Translations under genes and position numbers: made by a program
Notes under the pieces: model-generated
Told to the model about the DNA's origin: nothing
What the model saw: the letters and a program-made list of their open reading frames with translations, nothing else
The model's database searches: none
Part shown: positions 1 through 9,354 of the stretch, one piece after another
Position numbering within the stretch: position 1 is the stretch's first letter
How the letters are laid out: each line of letters starts with the position of its first letter
Source: Candidatus Sulfurimonas baltica
Lineage (GTDB): Bacteria > Campylobacterota > Campylobacteria > Campylobacterales > Sulfurimonadaceae
Assembly: GCF_015265455.1 (NCBI RefSeq)
Contig: NZ_CP054492.1
Coordinates: 682,001-746,000 of the forward strand
DNA: 64,000 nucleotides
Direction of reading: 5' to 3'

Positions 1-153
1 TTTTGCACCTATATGATAAGCGAAGTAAATATATTTGGAGACGTAAATGAGAAAGTTTTAAACTTCATAGATTATAACCGTGTATGGGATAGTTTATTGA
101 GATTTGAATACAGCGAAATTCCAAAAGTAGGATATGTATATACCTCAATATAG
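1..153 (+). CDS. C-terminal end of an unidentified element protein (partial)
   Basis: The frame is open from the first base to the TAG at 151-153 and gives about 50 residues. There is an internal ATG at 13-15, but the frame is also open upstream of it, so the true start is probably outside the window. The stop overlaps the next gene by 20 bp, which suggests an operon. The peptide has no motif I recognise. Confidence 0.5.
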   Translation, partial: FCTYMISEVNIFGDVNEKVLNFIDYNRVWDSLLRFEYSEIPKVGYVYTSI

Positions 154-457
154 GGTATATCTATTAAGAAAAGGAATGAGAAACTTATTATTAAAACAAT
201 TAAATCACATACACAATATTCTAAGAAATAATGGAATTATGAAAGGATATTTTTTTGAATGTGATTATAAAGAATTAGAACATAAAATACTTGAATATCA
301 AATTTTAAGCAGTAAATTAATTATAGAAATTGAGAATTTTTTTATTAATTCACTTGAAAAAGAAATCAAGTTCTGGTCCAGTGAAGATATATTAAATACA
401 CATAGTGAATATATTGAATATTTAAAAGATTGTAAAAATAATTTTATGATTATATAA
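134..457 (+). CDS. Hypothetical protein of the integrative element, 107 aa
   Basis: Small charged protein, rich in Ile, Asn, Lys and Glu, with no predicted signal peptide or membrane segment and no recognisable domain. It begins inside the end of the preceding gene and ends 11 bp before the next, which has a clear AAGGAAA ribosome site. The position suggests it is part of the same leftward-beginning operon as the HTH and FtsK-like genes. Function is unknown. Confidence 0.45.
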   Translation: MYIPQYRVYLLRKGMRNLLLKQLNHIHNILRNNGIMKGYFFECDYKELEHKILEYQILSSKLIIEIENFFINSLEKEIKFWSSEDILNTHSEYIEYLKDCKNNFMII

Positions 458-468
458 AGGAAAAAATA

Positions 469-801
469 ATGTCAGCGATAATAGATAGATATATAATAAA
501 TAATGTTGAATATGACAGAAGAGTTAAATTGACAGTAGAAGACAAAAAAGAGATTAAAACAGTTTATAAAGAGGGTATATTCTCTCAAAGAGAATTAGCA
601 GAAATTTATAATGTAAGCAGAAGAAGTATTCAATTTGCGATTTCCACTGATAAATTAAAAGCAAATAAACAAAGACGTGCAGAAAGAGGCGGAAGTAAGC
701 AATATTATAATAAAGAACAAAATTCTCAAACTCAAAGAGAACATAGAAAATATAAGAAAGAACTCTTAGCTTGTGGTATTGAACTAACAAGAGTTGCTTA
801 A
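469..801 (+). CDS. Small helix-turn-helix DNA-binding protein
   Basis: 110-residue basic protein. Residues about 35-60 read as a helix-turn-helix: 'SQRELAEIYNVSRRSIQFAI' has the pattern of a sigma-70 region 4 or transposase-type HTH, in which a Ser-Gln-Arg-Glu helix is followed by a recognition helix. A lysine/arginine-rich tail follows (KANKQRRAERGG). A ribosome site (AAGGAAA) lies at about 457-463. It sits directly upstream of the FtsK-like gene, so a role as a regulator of the element or as an accessory DNA-binding factor is plausible. No family name can be given with confidence. Confidence 0.6.
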   Translation: MSAIIDRYIINNVEYDRRVKLTVEDKKEIKTVYKEGIFSQRELAEIYNVSRRSIQFAISTDKLKANKQRRAERGGSKQYYNKEQNSQTQREHRKYKKELLACGIELTRVA

Positions 802-821
802 ATCATATTAAAGGGTTTTTG

Positions 822-2942
822 ATGGCGAATAAAGAAGAAGAGTTTATAACAACGGACCGTTTATACGAGGCTGGATATTTCAATAAAAAAGGTTATTTAA
901 ACAAAAGTCTAATATCAAAAATTAGTTTTTTTTCAATTATAATCAGCTTTATTTTTTTTAATTATATTGGAATATCTGGATACTATCTATTCTTAAAAGA
1001 AATTACTTTTAATGAATTTATTAATTATAGTTTTCAAGAAGAATTTATTGCAAACTCTGCTGTATGGTGGTTTGAAAAAGCGAAAAATATTTTAGTGGAT
1101 AAAAACATAACATTTATATTTATTAATTTAATTTCTATAATGCTACCTATCATTTTTATATTTAAATGGATTAATAGTATTAGAAAAAAAGCAGAAGTTC
1201 AATCACGATTAGCCTCAAATAATTTAAACCAATATTTTTTATATAAGAATGATAAAAAAAACAACAGTTTTACTTTTAAATTAATAAAGGGAGAAACAGT
1301 AAATTTTGACGGCTTCAATAATATAAAAAATAAAGAAAATTTATGTCAATTTTTTGGATATTCAAGTATGGAAGCAAAAAGAGTAGAAGACAATAAAGTA
1401 ATAATCGTGTTTAGTAATAAATTCCCAGCAATTGATAATGAAGAGGTAAAGGAATTGAATAAAAATATAGAACAATACGCAATGGCAGGATATATGACAT
1501 TAGGTTATAGCAATATAAGCGATGAAGGTGCTATTGAAAAGAAAGTTGGAAATTTATTTATTAAATATTTACCATTAAGTGATTTAAACATTCATATAAA
1601 ATTGATTGGAGCGAGCGGGTTCGGAAAAAGTGTGAATTTTGCAACATTTTTACGAAACTTTATAAATTCATTTAATGAAATTGACACTTTATTTATACAC
1701 GATTTTAAAGGTATTGAAAGTTCAAGAATAGAAAAATTTATAGAACAATCAAGCCAAAAAGAAGAGCTTGAAAAAAGAATTATTTCTTCAACAACAATAG
1801 ATGAGTTAGAAGATATTTTAGTGAAATTGAAAGTAGTTTACGAATATAGAAGAGTAGTTATGAGTGAAAATAATTGGCTAAATTATAAAGGTGGAAAAAT
1901 TATTGTAATGATAGACGAATACAATATTGGTATGTCAGCATTAGAAAGCAAAAATAAATTTGAAAGGAAGAAAGGCGAACAAGTCGAAAGAATGATAAAA
2001 GACTTTTCAATGCTTTACAGAGCTATGAATATGTATTTAATCATAGTCGGACAATCAAATCAAGTCCAAGATAATTGGAGTTCAACATTAAATAAACAAA
2101 CTTCTATTGGTTTTTTATTAAAAACTTCAAGTTATGTAGCAAATAGTTTTTGTAGTGAAGCTTATGAAAAAGGAATTGATTGTTCAAATTTCAATAAAGG
2201 AGAAGTCTTGTATTACAATGCGAATAACTCTATATATTTTAAGTTTTTAGCGGCATATTTAAATGAAAACTTCTTGTTTGATATGGGGAGAATAAATATT
2301 ACTCAAAGAAAAGAGATTGATAATAATATGTTCAAGTTAGCAATACAATTAAAACAAAAATTAAAAAATGAAAACAAAGTATATTATGAAAAATTATTAA
2401 AAGCAGAAGAGATAAAAGAGGCAGATTATAAAAAACAAATAGACGACTTCAACGAAACTTTAACAAAAAATATTAATGAAATCAGTAATTATAAATTTTT
2501 AGTAAAAGAAAAAGATAATTTTAAATTTCTTAAAGAAGAAGAATTTGAAATTAATGAAGAAGAAGAGTATGAAACTGATAAACCAATCGAACAGCTCATT
2601 ACAGAAACAGTTGAAAAAGAAGAAATAGTTGTAAAAATAGATATTAATCCTGATTTGAGAAGCTTAATAAAATTACATAAACAAAAGAAAACTAATGAGA
2701 GCATTATAGAAGCACAAAAGATTGACAATAGTAAAATTGAAAGTGAATTTGAAGAATTTAGTTTAGAGAGTTTTGAAGAAAAAGAAAAACAAGAATTTGA
2801 AATACAAAAGCTTGAAGATATAAAAGAGAAAAAAGAAGATATGTTGTTTGAAGAATTGGAACAATTAATTAATAATAATAAAAATGAAGACGGAACTATT
2901 CATAAAATAGATGATATTACAAATCTATTAAATGACTTGTAG
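822..2942 (+). CDS. FtsK/HerA-superfamily membrane ATPase (TcpA/T4CP-like)
   Basis: A 706-residue protein. Two hydrophobic segments near residues 30-57 and 95-120 anchor the N-terminus in the membrane, as in type IV coupling proteins and TcpA/FtsK translocases. The motor domain has a Walker A GASGFGKS (263-270), a Walker-A-proximal 'HDFKG' resembling the FtsK/VirD4 'DPKG', a Walker B 'VMIDE' (about 362-366) and 'IIVGQSNQ', the sensor-like Gln motif. The C-terminal third is a long Glu/Lys coiled-coil-like tail, unlike FtsK gamma. ATG 822 is chosen because AAGGG lies 6 bp upstream; a TTG at 819 is also in frame. Within an integrated element it most likely pumps DNA during transfer; filamentous-phage Zot-type export is a less likely alternative. 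Confidence 0.75.
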   Translation: MANKEEEFITTDRLYEAGYFNKKGYLNKSLISKISFFSIIISFIFFNYIGISGYYLFLKEITFNEFINYSFQEEFIANSAVWWFEKAKNILVDKNITFIFINLISIMLPIIFIFKWINSIRKKAEVQSRLASNNLNQYFLYKNDKKNNSFTFKLIKGETVNFDGFNNIKNKENLCQFFGYSSMEAKRVEDNKVIIVFSNKFPAIDNEEVKELNKNIEQYAMAGYMTLGYSNISDEGAIEKKVGNLFIKYLPLSDLNIHIKLIGASGFGKSVNFATFLRNFINSFNEIDTLFIHDFKGIESSRIEKFIEQSSQKEELEKRIISSTTIDELEDILVKLKVVYEYRRVVMSENNWLNYKGGKIIVMIDEYNIGMSALESKNKFERKKGEQVERMIKDFSMLYRAMNMYLIIVGQSNQVQDNWSSTLNKQTSIGFLLKTSSYVANSFCSEAYEKGIDCSNFNKGEVLYYNANNSIYFKFLAAYLNENFLFDMGRINITQRKEIDNNMFKLAIQLKQKLKNENKVYYEKLLKAEEIKEADYKKQIDDFNETLTKNINEISNYKFLVKEKDNFKFLKEEEFEINEEEEYETDKPIEQLITETVEKEEIVVKIDINPDLRSLIKLHKQKKTNESIIEAQKIDNSKIESEFEEFSLESFEEKEKQEFEIQKLEDIKEKKEDMLFEELEQLINNNKNEDGTIHKIDDITNLLNDL

Positions 2943-2958
2943 AAAATGAAATTTATAT

Positions 2959-2988
2959 AAGAAATTAAGAAATTTTTTTTAATTTCTT
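2959..2988. other. A+T-only stem-loop between element genes
   Basis: AAGAAATTAA (2959-2968) is followed by TTAATTTCTT (2979-2988), a perfect 10-bp inverted repeat with a 10-nt T-rich loop. It is followed at once by TATACT (2989-2994), which could be the -10 box for the small genes starting at 3040. It may be a weak terminator for the FtsK-like gene or an operator; in such A+T-rich DNA chance is also possible. Confidence 0.3.
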
Positions 2989-3039
2989 TATACTAACTAT
3001 GCTTAATATAGAAATACTTTAAAAATCAAAGGAACAATT

Positions 3040-3300
3040 ATGAAAATTACTAATTTAATGCAATATACAAAAATAAATAAAAAAGAATTAAAGAGTATGG
3101 TGATTCAAAGACTAATGTGCAAAGACAATGAAAGTGAATATTATTTTGAACTATATCAAGAAGAGGTTCGACAAACAAATTTCGAGGATAATAAATTTGA
3201 AGAATGGCTGGAAGAAGCATATTATAATTTAGATTATCTTGAAAATTTTGAATTATTGATTTTAGAAAATATAGCAAGTAATTTGTATTATTTAGATTAA
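3040..3300 (+). CDS. Small acidic hypothetical protein, 86 aa
   Basis: The product is strongly acidic in its second half (many Glu/Asp and aromatic residues) and has no membrane segment. An AAAGGA ribosome site lies just upstream of ATG 3040. It ends 9 bp before the next gene and so probably starts a second element operon running to 9039. Small acidic proteins are common on mobile elements as DNA mimics or anti-restriction factors, but nothing here proves that role. Confidence 0.45.
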   Translation: MKITNLMQYTKINKKELKSMVIQRLMCKDNESEYYFELYQEEVRQTNFEDNKFEEWLEEAYYNLDYLENFELLILENIASNLYYLD

Positions 3301-3309
3301 GGAGAAAAT

Positions 3310-4293
3310 ATGGATAAGTATCAACAGCTTGAAAAAACAATTTTAGATTTAATACAAAACGATGATTTAGTTCAAGATCATTATGAAAAATTAAAAAATT
3401 TAGGTTTAAATATTATTAAGAATAATTTGCACTTGAAGATTGATTATAAAACTTTAAATAGCGAGTTATTAATTGATATTAAATTAGATAAAACAGCTAA
3501 ATTTATGAATTATTATGATTTAGAAGAGATTGATTATGAGATTAAAGATTTTGAATTTACTATTGAAAATATTAAAATAAACAATGAGCACAGTGGCAGA
3601 AATAATATTATTAAAAAACTCCCAGAGAGTATGAAAGAAAATTTTCAAGATAGTGATCATAAAAGTAGTAATAAAGTTATTAAAACGATTGAAGAGCAAG
3701 TTAATAGTATTTTAATAGATTTGGAAAATGAATATAAAAATGTAGGAAATAAAATTAATGAATTACTGGAAAATAATTTTAGTGATTTAAAAGACAACAG
3801 TGAAGCAGATATTAAAGAGAAACTAAAAAACTTTATTAAGAGTTATAAGACACGAAGAACAAAAAAGTTTGTTAAATACACTATTAAAAATTCTATTATA
3901 AGCAAGCAAAGAGAATACACAGATAAATATGATAAATTGAAATATAATCTTGTCAATAGATTTTTAGCCAATGGCAAAAGTGTATCATTTAGTGAATGGA
4001 GAGACTTTTTTGTTGCAAAGACATTATATAAAGAAAAGGATTTAGCTGTTAAAAAATTATTAAAAGATATTAGCAATTATGTTGAGGGAATTATAGATGA
4101 AGAGTTTATACAATTGGCAACAGAAAATTATGAATTACAAAAAGAGATGAATAAGAGATTTAATGCAGAAATAGACGACATTGTAGAAGTTGATAAGCGA
4201 AGATTGTTAAATGAAAGCTGGAAGCAATGCAAAATATTATTTAATCGTGCTGGGTTATCTCAAACAGAATTTCAAAAATTTCAAAATAAATAA
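3310..4293 (+). CDS. Hypothetical element protein, 327 aa, Lys/Glu-rich
   Basis: Soluble, highly charged and mostly helical by composition, with no motif I recognise. Residues about 130-200 look coiled-coil-like; a basic patch (KSYKTRRTKKFVK) lies near residue 180, which would suit nucleic-acid binding. A clear AAGGAG ribosome site sits upstream of ATG 3310. The gene is between two small orphans and the helicase-Rep gene, so a replication accessory role is conceivable but not shown. Confidence 0.5.
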   Translation: MDKYQQLEKTILDLIQNDDLVQDHYEKLKNLGLNIIKNNLHLKIDYKTLNSELLIDIKLDKTAKFMNYYDLEEIDYEIKDFEFTIENIKINNEHSGRNNIIKKLPESMKENFQDSDHKSSNKVIKTIEEQVNSILIDLENEYKNVGNKINELLENNFSDLKDNSEADIKEKLKNFIKSYKTRRTKKFVKYTIKNSIISKQREYTDKYDKLKYNLVNRFLANGKSVSFSEWRDFFVAKTLYKEKDLAVKKLLKDISNYVEGIIDEEFIQLATENYELQKEMNKRFNAEIDDIVEVDKRRLLNESWKQCKILFNRAGLSQTEFQKFQNK

Positions 4294-4310
4294 ATAAAAA
4301 AGAGTGAAAA

Positions 4311-4682
4311 ATGATTGCCAGGATTTATACATTGAATGAGTATTATAAAATATTTGAAGATATTTTTAATAATACAAATAATTATAAAAATAATGAATTC
4401 AGAAAATTAATTATAAGAATGTTTGAGATATTCAGAACTTATACTTATTTGGATAATGAATTAATAATTATAATCAATTCTGAAAAAGAGAAGATAAAAA
4501 TTAGCAAAAATTTATTTGAGAGTTTTAAATTCATAAGAGAATTTTTAATTGCAAAAGAGATAGTTGATAGCGAGTTTAATAATTTAAAATATTTTACTAA
4601 AAAATACCAAAATAATTTTTATAATTATTATGATTTATATGTTGTTAATAATATATTGAATGAAAAAATAGAAAGTGAATGA
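4311..4682 (+). CDS. Hypothetical element protein, 123 aa
   Basis: Soluble, Asn/Tyr/Ile-rich protein with no recognisable domain. Its TGA stop (4680-4682) overlaps the GTG start candidate of the helicase-Rep gene and lies 4 bp before that gene's ATG alternative. It is therefore probably translated together with the initiator. Many replication initiators have a small coupled upstream gene that sets their level, but that is only an analogy. Confidence 0.45.
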   Translation: MIARIYTLNEYYKIFEDIFNNTNNYKNNEFRKLIIRMFEIFRTYTYLDNELIIIINSEKEKIKISKNLFESFKFIREFLIAKEIVDSEFNNLKYFTKKYQNNFYNYYDLYVVNNILNEKIESE

Positions 4683-7600
4683 ATTAATGATTTATAAAAC
4701 TACAATTGAAGATATTGAATTTAATAGAATTGCTCTATTGGAGATACAATTATTTAAAGAGGGTAAATCATTCCAAGAGATTAACAGAGTTATAAAAGCC
4801 CAAAAAGCAGTTGAAATTATTAGTGATAAAGAATATATTATTAGTGATAAATTCAATGAGAAACAACTTGAAGCCATTCAATACAATAAGAAAAATAATT
4901 TAATTGTAAGTGCTGGTCCAGGTTCAGGAAAAACTTCCGTATTCGTTGAGAGAATTAAATATATAACTAAGAAACTCAATGTAAAGAGTAGAAATATATT
5001 AGGTTTAACATTTACAGAAAAAGCAAGTAATGAATTTAAAGAAAGAAGTGATTTAGAATTAGAATATTTGGGAACTTTTCATAGTGTGTTTTTTAAGTTG
5101 CTTCAAGAATACGGCAATTATTTTAACTTTAAAATAATGAATGAAGAGAAGAATGAATATTATCTAAAAAATAATATGAATTTACCCGAATTTGAGAAAA
5201 AAGAATTTACTACAAAAATTGGAACTGCAATTAAGTTAGATAAATTCATTAACGAGCATTTAGAGCTTGTATTAGAGTGTAATACGATTAATGAATACTA
5301 CGAGCTGTTAAATGATAAATTGACTGTTAAGACGAATTATACAGACACTAATATAATTAAAATATTTTTTGAGAAGAAAATAAAAAATAAGAAAATGAGT
5401 TTCAGCGATATTATCATATATACCTATCTTATGATTAAAAGCGATGCAGGGATACAAGAAAGATTAATTGAGCATTTTAATTATGTTCTTGTCGATGAAT
5501 ATCAAGATACTAATAATATTGTTTTAGAGATACTAAATTTAATAAGTCATAATAATTTATTTTTAGTTGGAGATATATATCAATCAATATACAGTTTCCA
5601 AGGTTCAAGTTTTGAAAAGTCGTTAACACTATTAGAAGATTTTGACGTGATCCAGTTGGATATAAATTACAGAAGCAGTAAAAATATAGTTGATTTTTCC
5701 AATAAATTTATTGATACAAATATGAAAGAGAAGTCGAATAAAATCAATGCAGTTAAAGAGAGCGGTTTAGTGGCGAATAAAAATATTAGTGTAATTGAGA
5801 ATATTAGTGATTTTACAATTCCAGAACTAATTTATAGGAGTGGCAGAGAACTTAATGAAATATGTGTTTTGGCAAGAAATAATAATCACATAAAAGAGAT
5901 TAAAGAGCAGTTCAATAAATGGAAAGTTCCATACAAATATAAGAATGAAAGAGAATTTGAATATTTTTTAGATGCAATCTTATTAATGTTTGCTGCTGGA
6001 TACGAATTAAACGATATATATTTTAATAGATTTAGACTTACTGGCGACTATACAGCTCATAATATATTGGATATTTTAAGAGTAATTGAAATGATTATGA
6101 ATAAAATGAATATAGTTGCTTATTTCTCAAATAGAGGACTTGAAGAAGATATGCAAGAGAAGTTTAAAAAGTGGAGCGATAAACAATTACAAGTTTTTAG
6201 TTCTGACAATAACTTAAATATTTATCTTGAAACACTTGAAAATAAGCTTGATTATTTTTTAGATAATGAATTATATATTGAAAAAAATGGTGTTAATATT
6301 ATGACAATACATAAGTCAAAAGGTTTAGAATGGAATACTGTTATTTTATATAATCAAGAAGATGGCATATTCCCAATCAATAGAGAAGTTGAAGAGGAAA
6401 AAAGACTTTATTATGTGGCAATAACACGAGCAAAAGAAAATCTTATAATCACAAGTAAGCATAAAATTAATAGTTTTACAAGTGCTTTAATCAATGCTGG
6501 TTATATAGATAAAATATTTATTACTAAGCAAAAAAAATATGAACTTGATTTTGCGAGTTCTCACAGTGATATAATAAAATTTACGAACCGTAATGATTTA
6601 AAAATAGATTTTATACATTTAGATTTTGCAGAGTATGAGAAAAATTATAAATCAACCAGAAGAGCTGATATTATTGAAGATACTATTAGAAGCTATAACG
6701 AACACAAGCAGAGAAATATTGTTGATAATATTAATGCTATCACGATTGAAGATTTAGAAATAATGCTTTTGGATTTAGACAGCTTCAAACAAGAACACGG
6801 GATTGATAATCTTGACCTTAAATATGCAGTCGAAAATATTGATACTGCAAGAAGTCTATTTTTTGAGAAAGGAAAAATAAACAGTGATTATATTAACAAT
6901 GACTTCACGGATATAGTTCATAAAATTATCAATTATCGCAATTGGGTGAGCGAAGAAAATATCAATGATATTTGGTTTGAAGAGAAACAAATTAAAATGT
7001 TTAAATCTATCGTAAAATTTGTAGTATCTAAAAAATATACTGATTTAACCAAGGATAGAGCTAAAAAATATATTCAAAAGAGAAGTGAGAATATTTATAA
7101 TAAAGCTAAAAATTCCAAGTTAAACAGCTATCAAGATTTTGTGAATGATATGCTTAATCAATATTATACTAAGTCAAACGAGCAAAAGAGCTTTTTTACC
7201 CATAATGTCTTAGGAATGCATAATATCAATACCAATCTTCCAATGATTGATTTAACCAATAATAGATACGATAAATTAAAAGGCTCTGTTCTTGAAGATT
7301 TTAGTATAGATGCCAATGGATATTCATACAATAGAGAGATTTTAAAAGGGAGCTTTTTAAATCAAAACAAAACTATACAAGCACAGAAAAGATGGGCGAA
7401 ATTAAAATATTTAGAATTTGCATATAGTGATAAAAGAGCTTTTTTCCTAACATTCACAAATAAAAGCATTTGGCATAAATGGAAAACTAAATATAAATCA
7501 TTGAAAGAAGATCGCAAATACGGAGACAGTTCTATTTTAAAAGATAATGAGAACTTTGTAATGCAAGGCAATAATCTTCAAGAACATTTTATTAACTCAG

Positions 7601-9039
7601 CAAAAGAGATCAATAAAATTTGGACTTATTTTTATCAAATACTAAAAGCTGATATACAAAACTATAAGAAAAAAAATAAGCTTGAAGAGGAATTTGAAGT
7701 TGGTTTTTTTAGACAATTAGAAGCACATAAGAACCTTACAAGCCACGGACATATACTATTATTTGTCGATGAAGCAGTTAAAGGTGTTGTTAAAAATTCT
7801 ATGTATAAAACTATTCAAGAATTTGGACTAAATGGTAAATTTCAAGATTTACAAGAGATTAAAAATCAAAGTGATGTTGAACCACTAAGTGAAGAAGAAA
7901 CCACTAAATTAATTGAAGAACTAATGATTTTAAACGGTAAATTAGAAACTCAAACTAATAAAAAAAATCTTAAAGGTATCAAGACAAAAATTAAAAATAT
8001 TAACAAAAGATTGAATAATAATTTTTCAATGCCATCAAGTTATATTGGGAAATATATGCTAAAAAATGCGTTTAAAAATGAGGAAGACGACCTATTGAAT
8101 AGTAAAACATTAGAGTTCTTCAATGCCTGGGAAAGTATGATTGGTAACAAAGTGAAAATTACTGGTATGAGTAATTATAAGCACACTACACAAAAACATA
8201 TTGATATTATGTATGGTTGGTTTCAAGAAAATGCACCAGAGGCGATTAGAGCAGTCAAGAGAACTGGAAAGCCTTTATACTATTGGTTGGAAAAACAAGA
8301 AATTAACGGTAATTTTACTTTTGGTTATGAAAGACAAATTAAAGAGAATTTTAAAAATTCTGATTTTATTAAAGACGTTGAATTAATTTTCAGTATGCTT
8401 AAAACTAACGAACTCACAATTAAAGAATTACAAAGTAGATTAGAGGAGAGTAATTTTAATATTAAAGATATTGAAAACGATATTTTACAAATGAAATTTC
8501 GAGAAATTATAAAAGACAGAACTGAAAATGAAAATTTTTTGTGGGAGTTGGCGACAAACTTTGTTTTAGGCAATCAAGAGAAGAGCAAATATATTAATAT
8601 TCATACAAATAAAAAACTAATTAATGCAATAGTAGCTGATAAATTAATTTGTAAATATGAAAAAACAGCTTATGTAAAAGGGATAGAAGCTTATAGAGAA
8701 AAAATGAATAATCCACATATATCTTTTGCTCCAAGAGAATGGAGTTTTAAATGGACCTCATTTAATGGAAAATGGAATTTAAAAAGTGAAGTTTATTTTA
8801 ATACACCAAATAGAAAGAGTTTAATATATGTAGAAGATATGTATATTAAAGGTTGGATTACGGCAAATGAGATTGTATCTAACAGCGAATTTGATACATA
8901 CAGCTTTTTAAAAAATAGAATGGATAAGATAAAACACTATGATAATTATGCTCCAAATGTTGATGAGGCTATGAATAATTCTTTTAAAGAAGAGATTGAT
9001 ATATTTGAATTAATGCGTGAAAATAGGTTAATAGCCTAA
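4675..9039 (+). CDS. Fusion of UvrD-type helicase with a two-tyrosine HUH replication initiator
   Basis: The N-terminal part (to about residue 620) is a full SF1A helicase: Q-motif near 61-70, Walker A GPGSGKT (81-87), Walker B DEYQD (274-278), 'GDIYQSIYSFQG', 'NYRS', 'TIHKSKGLEW' (about 545) and 'YYVAITRAKE' (about 580-590). After an unassigned middle comes a rolling-circle initiator of the phiX174/P2 GpA kind: motif I FLTFT (about 924-928), motif II HGHILLF with metal ligands H1024 and H1026, and motif III YIGKY with candidate catalytic Y1123 and Y1127. It should nick the origin and unwind with the same polypeptide. Start is GTG 4675, overlapping the previous gene, or ATG 4687; ribosome site weak. 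No stop or frameshift interrupts it, so the fusion appears genuine. Confidence 0.85.
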   Translation: MNELMIYKTTIEDIEFNRIALLEIQLFKEGKSFQEINRVIKAQKAVEIISDKEYIISDKFNEKQLEAIQYNKKNNLIVSAGPGSGKTSVFVERIKYITKKLNVKSRNILGLTFTEKASNEFKERSDLELEYLGTFHSVFFKLLQEYGNYFNFKIMNEEKNEYYLKNNMNLPEFEKKEFTTKIGTAIKLDKFINEHLELVLECNTINEYYELLNDKLTVKTNYTDTNIIKIFFEKKIKNKKMSFSDIIIYTYLMIKSDAGIQERLIEHFNYVLVDEYQDTNNIVLEILNLISHNNLFLVGDIYQSIYSFQGSSFEKSLTLLEDFDVIQLDINYRSSKNIVDFSNKFIDTNMKEKSNKINAVKESGLVANKNISVIENISDFTIPELIYRSGRELNEICVLARNNNHIKEIKEQFNKWKVPYKYKNEREFEYFLDAILLMFAAGYELNDIYFNRFRLTGDYTAHNILDILRVIEMIMNKMNIVAYFSNRGLEEDMQEKFKKWSDKQLQVFSSDNNLNIYLETLENKLDYFLDNELYIEKNGVNIMTIHKSKGLEWNTVILYNQEDGIFPINREVEEEKRLYYVAITRAKENLIITSKHKINSFTSALINAGYIDKIFITKQKKYELDFASSHSDIIKFTNRNDLKIDFIHLDFAEYEKNYKSTRRADIIEDTIRSYNEHKQRNIVDNINAITIEDLEIMLLDLDSFKQEHGIDNLDLKYAVENIDTARSLFFEKGKINSDYINNDFTDIVHKIINYRNWVSEENINDIWFEEKQIKMFKSIVKFVVSKKYTDLTKDRAKKYIQKRSENIYNKAKNSKLNSYQDFVNDMLNQYYTKSNEQKSFFTHNVLGMHNINTNLPMIDLTNNRYDKLKGSVLEDFSIDANGYSYNREILKGSFLNQNKTIQAQKRWAKLKYLEFAYSDKRAFFLTFTNKSIWHKWKTKYKSLKEDRKYGDSSILKDNENFVMQGNNLQEHFINSAKEINKIWTYFYQILKADIQNYKKKNKLEEEFEVGFFRQLEAHKNLTSHGHILLFVDEAVKGVVKNSMYKTIQEFGLNGKFQDLQEIKNQSDVEPLSEEETTKLIEELMILNGKLETQTNKKNLKGIKTKIKNINKRLNNNFSMPSSYIGKYMLKNAFKNEEDDLLNSKTLEFFNAWESMIGNKVKITGMSNYKHTTQKHIDIMYGWFQENAPEAIRAVKRTGKPLYYWLEKQEINGNFTFGYERQIKENFKNSDFIKDVELIFSMLKTNELTIKELQSRLEESNFNIKDIENDILQMKFREIIKDRTENENFLWELATNFVLGNQEKSKYINIHTNKKLINAIVADKLICKYEKTAYVKGIEAYREKMNNPHISFAPREWSFKWTSFNGKWNLKSEVYFNTPNRKSLIYVEDMYIKGWITANEIVSNSEFDTYSFLKNRMDKIKHYDNYAPNVDEAMNNSFKEEIDIFELMRENRLIA

Positions 9040-9354
9040 AAATTTCCAAACTCAATTGCGGATAGATCTATCTACACTATAAAAATTCTTATAAATTAAT
9101 TGTTATTGCCAAGTATGTCCTAATAATCTAAAATATTGCAGTGAATTTTATAGATATTTCTGCATATTTTTCGTGTTTATTTTAATATTTATTGATACAT
9201 TGTTATTGGTTTGTGAAAATATAAGGGTTGGTTAATAAGGTATTCAAGGGGCTTCGCCCTCTTTGTGCCAATACCACAACTGACGGGGAATTGGTTTATT
9301 GCTTCGCAAAAACCAACCCCACCAGATTACGGATTGTCAAACACAACCCATTCA
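9040..9354. other. Non-coding gap after the Rep gene; candidate replication origin region
   Basis: About 315 bp with no convincing gene. It contains a perfect 12-bp palindrome GATAGATCTATC (9061-9072), a repeated TTGTTATTG (near 9098 and 9199), an A+T-rich middle, and a sharply G+C-richer block of hairpins at 9225-9320. Placement beside the initiator gene and the abrupt change in composition fit an origin; a terminator between converging genes (4675 plus, 9355 minus) is the other likely role. Confidence 0.4.
9225..9320. other. Nested hairpins, candidate rolling-circle origin
   Basis: Outer arms GGGTTGGTT (9225-9233) and AACCAACCC (9311-9319) are a perfect 9-bp inverted repeat. Inside, GGTATT (9239-9244) pairs with AATACC (9270-9275) around a small GGGGC-TTC-GCCCT hairpin (about 9248-9260). 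A second hairpin runs 9285-9320: GGGG, TTGGTTT and TTGC pair with GCAA, AAACCAA and CCCC around a TTC loop, with small bulges. The right arm can pair with either partner, so two exclusive folds exist. Such structures are typical of HUH-Rep origins, where the nick site lies in or beside a hairpin. Confidence 0.4.

Noticed and set aside
822-2942. Filamentous-phage Zot protein
   Set aside because: Size, two N-terminal membrane helices and the motor motifs fit FtsK/TcpA-like or coupling ATPases better, and no coat-protein-like small membrane genes are seen nearby. A phage origin remains possible given the unseen left part.
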